Shown piece after piece: positions 14,520-19,068 of a DNA stretch of 19,068 bases. A program made the position numbers and the translations under genes. Each line of letters opens with the position of its first letter. Position 1 is the stretch's first letter. Source of the DNA: Clostridia bacterium (GTDB taxonomy: Bacteria; Bacillota; Clostridia; Saccharofermentanales; UBA5734); the NCBI GenBank assembly GCA_017997315.1, contig JAGOFF010000015.1, positions 1 through 19,068 on the forward strand, in the 5' to 3' direction. The notes beneath the pieces were generated by a model that was not told where the DNA came from, searched no databases, and worked only from the letters and a program-made list of their open reading frames with translations.

Positions 14520-16076
14520 CTAGGAGAATGCGTAGACCAGTACGCCCATAACCACCGCAAACGCCAGGCAGTACAGGAACGTGGCCCCGAGCAGCCGGCC
14601 CTCCCGCTTGCCCAGCCGCGTCGCGGAAGCCGCGATCGAGATGCTCTGGGGCGAGATCATCTTGCCCAGCGTCGCGCCGGCGGCGTTGGCCGCGGTGAGC
14701 CAGACCGGATCCATGCCGAGCCGGACCGCGGTTTCCCGCTGCAGGTTGCCGAAGAGTACGTTGGCGGAGGTGTCGCTTCCGGTGATGAACGTGCCGACCA
14801 TCCCGATAAAAGGCGCGACGAGCGGGTAGAATCCGCCCGCGAGCGATGCGAGCGCGGACGCGATGCCGGCGACCATGCCGCTGTATCCCATGAGTTTGGC
14901 CAGCGCCACGATCGCCAGGACGGTGGCGATCGTCCGTTCGCATTGGCGCAGGGTTTTTGCAAAAACCCCGACCAGTCGCCGGAACGACGCACCCTGGATG
15001 AGTCCGCCGGCCACCGCCGCGATGAACAGGTTGGTGCCCGCGCTGGTCGCGAGCGCAAAGCTCATCGGCTTGCCGCCCTCCCCGTGGTAGAACTGGTGGC
15101 TGACCGTGAACGGGGACTCGTTCAGGAACGAGAGGAACGGGAGGAACCGGACCGCAAACACCAGTACGAGCACGATGAGATAGGGCGACCAGGCCTGCAG
15201 CGCCTCCCGGACGGTCGGCCGGGAGGCGCCGTCCGGTGTGGAGGCGCCCGTCTCCGCGTCCTCCCCCGGGAACCGCCAGGGCGAGCGGACGGGCCGGAAG
15301 CGCAGCCATCCGAGGATGGCCAGCATGGCCGCGATCGATCCGACGACCGCCGCAAGTTCCGGCCCGACAGCCCAGGCCGTGACGGTCTGGAACAGCGAGA
15401 ACGCCGCTCCGGCGGCGATCGACAGTCCTGTGACGCCCCGGATCCCCTTGACGCCGCCGGCGATCACGCCGACCAGGACGAGCGGGAGGAGAACCGCCAG
15501 CGGGAACAGCTGCAGCGCGGTGAACAATGATAGACGGTCCGTCGCCAGGCCGGTCACCTGGGCCAGTGTGGTGATCGGTACCCCGAGAACCCCGAACGCC
15601 ACCGGGACCGTATTGGCGATCAGGCACACCACCGCGGCACGGAACGGATCGAATCCCATCGCCACCAGGATGCCGGCCGGGATCGCGACCGAGGTTCCGA
15701 ATCCCGCCACCGCCTCGAGAAATCCGCCGAACGCGAACGCCAGGAGCAGACCCTGGACCCGGCGGTCCGGGGACAATCCCGACAGCATCGACCGGATACG
15801 GTCCATACCGCCGGTCTCGAGGGTGGTGTTGTAGACAAACAGCGCGGAAACGATGACCCACAGGATGGGGAACAGACCCAGCATCACTCCTTCAAGCGAC
15901 GCTTCAAGAACGCCGGCTACCGGCATGGAGAACCGGAGCACGGCAAGGAGCGCGGCCAGCGCCAATGCGCCGAGGCTGGCGATCCAGGACGGTACCCGGA
16001 AGACACCCAGGGTGAGGATCAACACGAGGATCGGAAGCGTAGCCAGAAAGACATCGAGGAGTTCGGAGCCGGTCAT
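14520..16076 (-). CDS. lldP: L-lactate permease family transporter
   Basis: This 518-residue membrane protein belongs to the LctP family (E. coli LldP is 551 residues), which moves L-lactate with protons through the cytoplasmic membrane. Conserved family segments are visible: GGFLEAVAGFGTSVAIPAGI (about 117-136), NTVPVAFGVLGVPI (about 154-167), TGSDTSANVLFGNLQ (about 430-444) and AANAAGATLGKMISPQSISI (about 460-479). Hydrophobic helices run along the whole length, twelve or more. GGTGG lies 6 nt before the ATG. A small four-helix membrane protein gene lies 125 nt upstream on the same strand. No lactate dehydrogenase or lactate-utilisation gene is in the window, so uptake versus export is not settled. 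Glycolate is a possible alternative substrate in this family. Confidence 0.95.
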   Translation of the reverse strand: MTGSELLDVFLATLPILVLILTLGVFRVPSWIASLGALALAALLAVLRFSMPVAGVLEASLEGVMLGLFPILWVIVSALFVYNTTLETGGMDRIRSMLSGLSPDRRVQGLLLAFAFGGFLEAVAGFGTSVAIPAGILVAMGFDPFRAAVVCLIANTVPVAFGVLGVPITTLAQVTGLATDRLSLFTALQLFPLAVLLPLVLVGVIAGGVKGIRGVTGLSIAAGAAFSLFQTVTAWAVGPELAAVVGSIAAMLAILGWLRFRPVRSPWRFPGEDAETGASTPDGASRPTVREALQAWSPYLIVLVLVFAVRFLPFLSFLNESPFTVSHQFYHGEGGKPMSFALATSAGTNLFIAAVAGGLIQGASFRRLVGVFAKTLRQCERTIATVLAIVALAKLMGYSGMVAGIASALASLAGGFYPLVAPFIGMVGTFITGSDTSANVLFGNLQRETAVRLGMDPVWLTAANAAGATLGKMISPQSISIAASATRLGKREGRLLGATFLYCLAFAVVMGVLVYAFS

Positions 16077-16201
16077 GGCCGTCCACCGCCTTTACACGGA
16101 TTCGACGCCCGACGGCGCCGTCCCGGGACCCGCGGTCCGCGAAGACAGCCCCCATTAAACACCCTGCGGACAGTTCGTGGCAAGATGGCCACCTCCGCCG
16201 G

Positions 16202-16633
16202 TCAGTCCTTCCCGTTCTGGATCAGACGGATCGCCAGGAGGATCCCGAAAACCCCGATCGCAGCGATGACCAGGATCGCCAGCACCATGATCGCGGTGAG
16301 GGCCGCGATGCTCCAGGGTTCCTCGTCCGTCCCGGCCGCAAGGCCGGACACCTTTGCAAACAGCGCGCCGCCGGCCAGAATGACCGCCAGTCCGCCGGTC
16401 AGCCACAGGATCGGGACATGCAGCGTCCGGGTGAGCAGCGCCGCCGCCATAACCATCAGGATGCCCGCCAAAGTGGCCGGAAACAACTCGAACGGCAGCA
16501 GGAAATCGATCCGGACCTGTCCGGTTTCGATCAGGCGGAGAAACGAGGTGATGGCCATGAATGCGATCGGGAACCACACGAGAACTGTGCCGACCACCGC
16601 CAGAATCCTGGCGGCGACACGTTTCGTCTTCAT
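16202..16633 (-). CDS. Small four-helix membrane protein, unknown function
   Basis: This 143-residue protein has four hydrophobic segments (about 10-31, 49-67, 71-92 and 109-136). Short polar loops separate them, the longest being SGLAAGTDEEPWS near 96-108. I recognise no family. The ATG at 16631-16633 is chosen because GGAGGT is exactly 7 nt upstream; the frame is open further upstream but those residues are basic and low in structure. It lies 125 nt upstream of the lactate permease on the same strand, with only a short GTGGC/GCCAC hairpin (16177-16192) between, so co-transcription is likely. A helper or regulatory role for the permease is only a guess from position. Confidence 0.72.
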   Translation of the reverse strand: MKTKRVAARILAVVGTVLVWFPIAFMAITSFLRLIETGQVRIDFLLPFELFPATLAGILMVMAAALLTRTLHVPILWLTGGLAVILAGGALFAKVSGLAAGTDEEPWSIAALTAIMVLAILVIAAIGVFGILLAIRLIQNGKD

Positions 16634-16777
16634 TGCCGGTACCTCCTCCGGAATCCGGAATGCGGCGGATGACGACCGCCCCGACCTCATCATACGCCCG
16701 GGTTGTTGCCGCGTCATGACCGGAGTGCTTGGGGTATCATGGTAGCAGACGGCAACAGATGGATGGAGGTGGATGCC

Positions 16778-17419
16778 ATGGTGGAGAACAAAGCCCGGCG
16801 GGATATCGTCGAGATCGGAAGGCGCCTGTACGAGAAGGGATTTGTTGCCTCGAACGACGGCAACATCAGCGTACGGCTGTCCGCGGACGAGGTCCTCATC
16901 ACTCCGACCCGGCTGTCCAAAGGCAGCTTGACGGAAGCGGATCTCGTCAAGGTAGACCTGTCCGGCAACGTCATCACCGGCACTCTGCGTCCGACGTCCG
17001 AACTAAAAATGCACCTCGCGGTGTACTGGATCCGCTCCGATGTCAAGGCGATCGTGCATGCGCATCCTCAGAAGGCGACCGCCTTTGCGGTCGCGGGCGT
17101 TCCGCTGGACCGGATCACGCTCCCGGAGGCGGTGCTCGCCTTTGGCTCGGTCTCTCTGGCCGAGTACGGCACGCCCTCGACCGAAGAAGTCCCGAACGCG
17201 GTGCAGAAGTACATCGCGACCTCCGATGCGCTGCTTCTGGCGAACCACGGGGCCTTGACGGTCGGGCCGGACCTCTTCGACGCGTACAACAAAATGGAAG
17301 TGCTCGAGCACTTCGCGGCGATCAGCCTGTACGCGCGGCTGCTCGGCGGGGAACGTCCGCTGTCGGAAGAACAGGCCCGCGCATTGTACCGGCTCCGGGA
17401 CGAAGCACCCGGACGCTGA
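16778..17419 (+). CDS. Class II aldolase (L-fuculose-phosphate aldolase-like)
   Basis: This 213-residue protein is a zinc-dependent class II aldolase/adducin-family enzyme of the FucA/AraD type. The family's catalytic Glu and zinc ligands are visible as Glu75 (TSELKMH), His94 and His96 (VHAHPQKA) and His157 (LANHGALTV). Each is offset by two from FucA (Glu73, His92, His94, His155). SNDGNISVR (25-33) and GTPSTEEV (131-138) are also typical. It should cleave a sugar-1-phosphate into dihydroxyacetone phosphate and an aldehyde, or act in a related epimerase or salvage reaction such as 5-deoxyribulose-1-phosphate cleavage. GGAGGT lies 7 nt before the ATG at 16778, which I prefer over earlier in-frame ATGs. 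No neighbouring sugar kinase or isomerase settles the substrate. Confidence 0.9.
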   Translation: MVENKARRDIVEIGRRLYEKGFVASNDGNISVRLSADEVLITPTRLSKGSLTEADLVKVDLSGNVITGTLRPTSELKMHLAVYWIRSDVKAIVHAHPQKATAFAVAGVPLDRITLPEAVLAFGSVSLAEYGTPSTEEVPNAVQKYIATSDALLLANHGALTVGPDLFDAYNKMEVLEHFAAISLYARLLGGERPLSEEQARALYRLRDEAPGR

Positions 17420-17442
17420 CGCCGGCTGCCTCCGGCCGCCGG
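17420..17442. other. Short convergent gap between aldolase and GGDEF-EAL gene
   Basis: The 23-bp gap is almost entirely G and C, with CCGGC and GCCGG repeats that could fold weakly. There is no T-run on either strand, so I cannot call a standard terminator. Confidence 0.3.
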
Positions 17443-19068
17443 TCAGGGAATGACGGCCACCCGCTGCTCCAGCTGTTCCTGCCGCTCCAGCAGCAGCGCC
17501 TCCAGCTGCGCAGGCGGCATCGGCTTGTAGAACAGGAAACCCTGGATCTCGTCACAACGCTCGCGGGCGAAGAACCGGTATTGATGCATATGCTCGACGC
17601 CTTCCGCCAGGACCTGCAGACCCAGGTTCCGGGCGAGCTGGATGATGGTGCGCGATCGCCTCGTCCTTGCTGCCGGCCTCGATCCCGCGGACGAAACGCA
17701 TGTCGATCTTGATGTGGTCGATCGGCAGTTCTCTGAGCCGGGACAAGGAGGAGTAATCCACTCCGAAGTCGTCCAGGGAAATGGAGATCCCAAGTTTCTT
17801 GATTTCGGACAGCATCTGGACGACCGGCTCATCCGCCTGTATCGCGGCGGTCTCCGTGATCTCGAGCTGCAGCAGCCGCGCATCCATGCCGGTTTCCGAC
17901 AGGACGGAGCGGATCTGGTCGGACAGGTGCCGGTCGCGAAGCTGCTCGACGGACAGGTTGACCGACATGCGCCGCGGGGGCAGCCCGCGATCGATCCAAA
18001 GGCGGTTCTGCCGGCAGGCGGTCCGGAGGACCCACTCCCCGATCGGCCGGATCAGTCCGGTCTGCTCGGCCAACGGGATGAACATCCCCGGCGGCAGCAG
18101 TCCGAGATCCGGATTCTCCCAGCGCAGCAGCGCTTCATATCCGACGATCCCGCGGGTGGCGGTGTCGATCTGCGGCTGGTAGAAAACCCGCAGCTCATCC
18201 CGCTCCAGCGCACGGAGCAGGCTGTTGGTCAGGACCATCCGCCGCTGCATGTCTTCCCGCATATCGGACGTACAGATCGAGTACCGGTTCTTGCCCCGTA
18301 CTTTGGCATCGTACATCGCCATGTCCGCGTTCTTGACCAGGGTGTCCGCATCGGACCCGTCATCCGGACAGACTCCGATCCCCATGCTGGCTGTGACGAA
18401 AAACTCCGTTCCGCCGACGTCGAACGGCTCGGCGAAGTGCGCCATGATCCCGCGCGCCAGCTCATGGACCTCACCGGCTCCGCTCAGGCCGCCGGCCAGG
18501 ACCAGGAATTCGTCCCCGCTGAATCGGCATACCGTACCGCGTGAGCCCAGGCACCCCAGCAGCCGGCTGGAAACCAGCGCAAGCAGGGTGTCGCCGCCAT
18601 GGTGGCCCATCGTGTCGTTGACGGACTTGAAGCCGTCCAGATCCAGGAAAAAAACCGCAACCAGCAGCCCGTCGGCCTGTGCGGCTTCGATCGCACGGAT
18701 CAGCCGTTCCTTGAAGAGGAGCCGGTTGGGCAGTCCGGTCAGCGCGTCATAATAGGCCATCCGGTTCAGTTCCGCCTCTTTGGTCTTGAGCTCTTCGTAT
18801 TGATCCCGGATCAGCCGGGTCTGATCCACGTGCTTCGCTTCGGACTCGATGATCTTCAGGTGCTGCCGCTCGATCCGCTGCAGCTGGTCCCGCATGCTCG
18901 CCTTGTACCGCGATACCAGCCATAGTACGAGGAGGGTCGCAAGGTACGAGGCGATACCGGACAACGCGCCCGGAAACCGGTTCGTGATGAATAGTGCGCC
19001 GGCAAACACGATCCCGCTGAGGTTCAGCACGAGCGCAACGGCGTGTCCGTACCGGTACTCCCGCAACA
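17443..19068 (-). pseudogene. GGDEF-EAL c-di-GMP protein, frameshifted; N-terminus beyond window
   Basis: The minus-strand frame is open at the window edge, so the N-terminus is missing. The first visible residues include two membrane helices (about 8-28 and 34-52) and a coiled coil (about 55-102). A GGDEF domain (about 103-265) has SGDEF (183-187) as its active-site loop. The EAL domain has EALLRW (311-316), SVNLS, LEITE, LDDFG and IKID. After IEAGSKDEAIA, near 17651, the frame shifts. The expected continuation, TIIQLARNLGLQVLAEGVE through QGFLFYKP, lies in another frame and ends at TGA 17443-17445. A 2-bp loss (CG in GCGCGC) or 1-bp gain explains it. As read, the protein ends at 17552 without the last catalytic Glu (AEGVE) and the QGF segment, so phosphodiesterase activity should be lost; cyclase activity may remain. 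A sequencing error is possible. Confidence 0.85.

Overview
The window is a GC-rich bacterial chromosome segment. It has strong AGGAGG-type ribosome binding sites about 7 nt before most start codons, tight operons and 4-bp ATGA overlaps. The gene content is a lactate permease, a class II aldolase, flavodoxin and iron-sulfur/flavin redox proteins, and an OmpR-type two-component system. Together these suggest an anaerobic or fermentative organism, Bacillota-like in style. The sequence alone does not fix the taxon. No rRNA, tRNA, CRISPR array or transposase was seen.

Layout: (1) Positions 1-786 hold the C-terminal part of a GH63/MGH1-like (alpha/alpha)6 glycosidase, followed by a clear intrinsic terminator. 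(2) Positions about 870-4160 form a visibly AT-richer block. It carries a single-chain MmeI-like (type IIL) restriction-modification enzyme on the minus strand and, downstream of it, an apparently decayed small secreted or lipoprotein ORF. This looks like an acquired defence island. (3) A family 2 membrane glycosyltransferase (minus) is divergent from an OmpR-family response regulator and sensor kinase pair (plus). The gap between them is AT-rich with repeated TCTTAA/TTAAGA elements. (4) A plus-strand run follows: a hydroxypyruvate-isomerase-like TIM barrel, a flavin-reductase-like protein, and two tandem APH/choline-kinase-fold proteins, the first lacking its catalytic Asp. After a short gap come a flavodoxin and a QueG-like double [4Fe-4S] protein. 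(5) A VOC protein (minus) and a small membrane-anchored FMN-binding-domain protein (plus) diverge from interlocking promoters with a perfect hairpin. (6) On the minus strand lie an L-lactate permease and, upstream of it, a small four-helix membrane protein. (7) A class II aldolase (plus) converges on a GGDEF-EAL protein (minus) that runs off the window edge and carries a frameshift in its EAL domain.

How the genes may work together: the two-component pair probably controls itself and perhaps the divergent glycosyltransferase. The redox genes (flavin reductase, flavodoxin, double-cluster protein, FMN-binding protein) suggest low-potential electron transfer. The permease, the Hyi-like isomerase and the aldolase fit small hydroxy-acid and sugar-phosphate metabolism, but they are not one operon. 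The observations most worth a second look are the pseudokinase-kinase pair, the competing hairpins in front of the Hyi-like gene, the RM island with its broken neighbour, and the frameshifted c-di-GMP gene.
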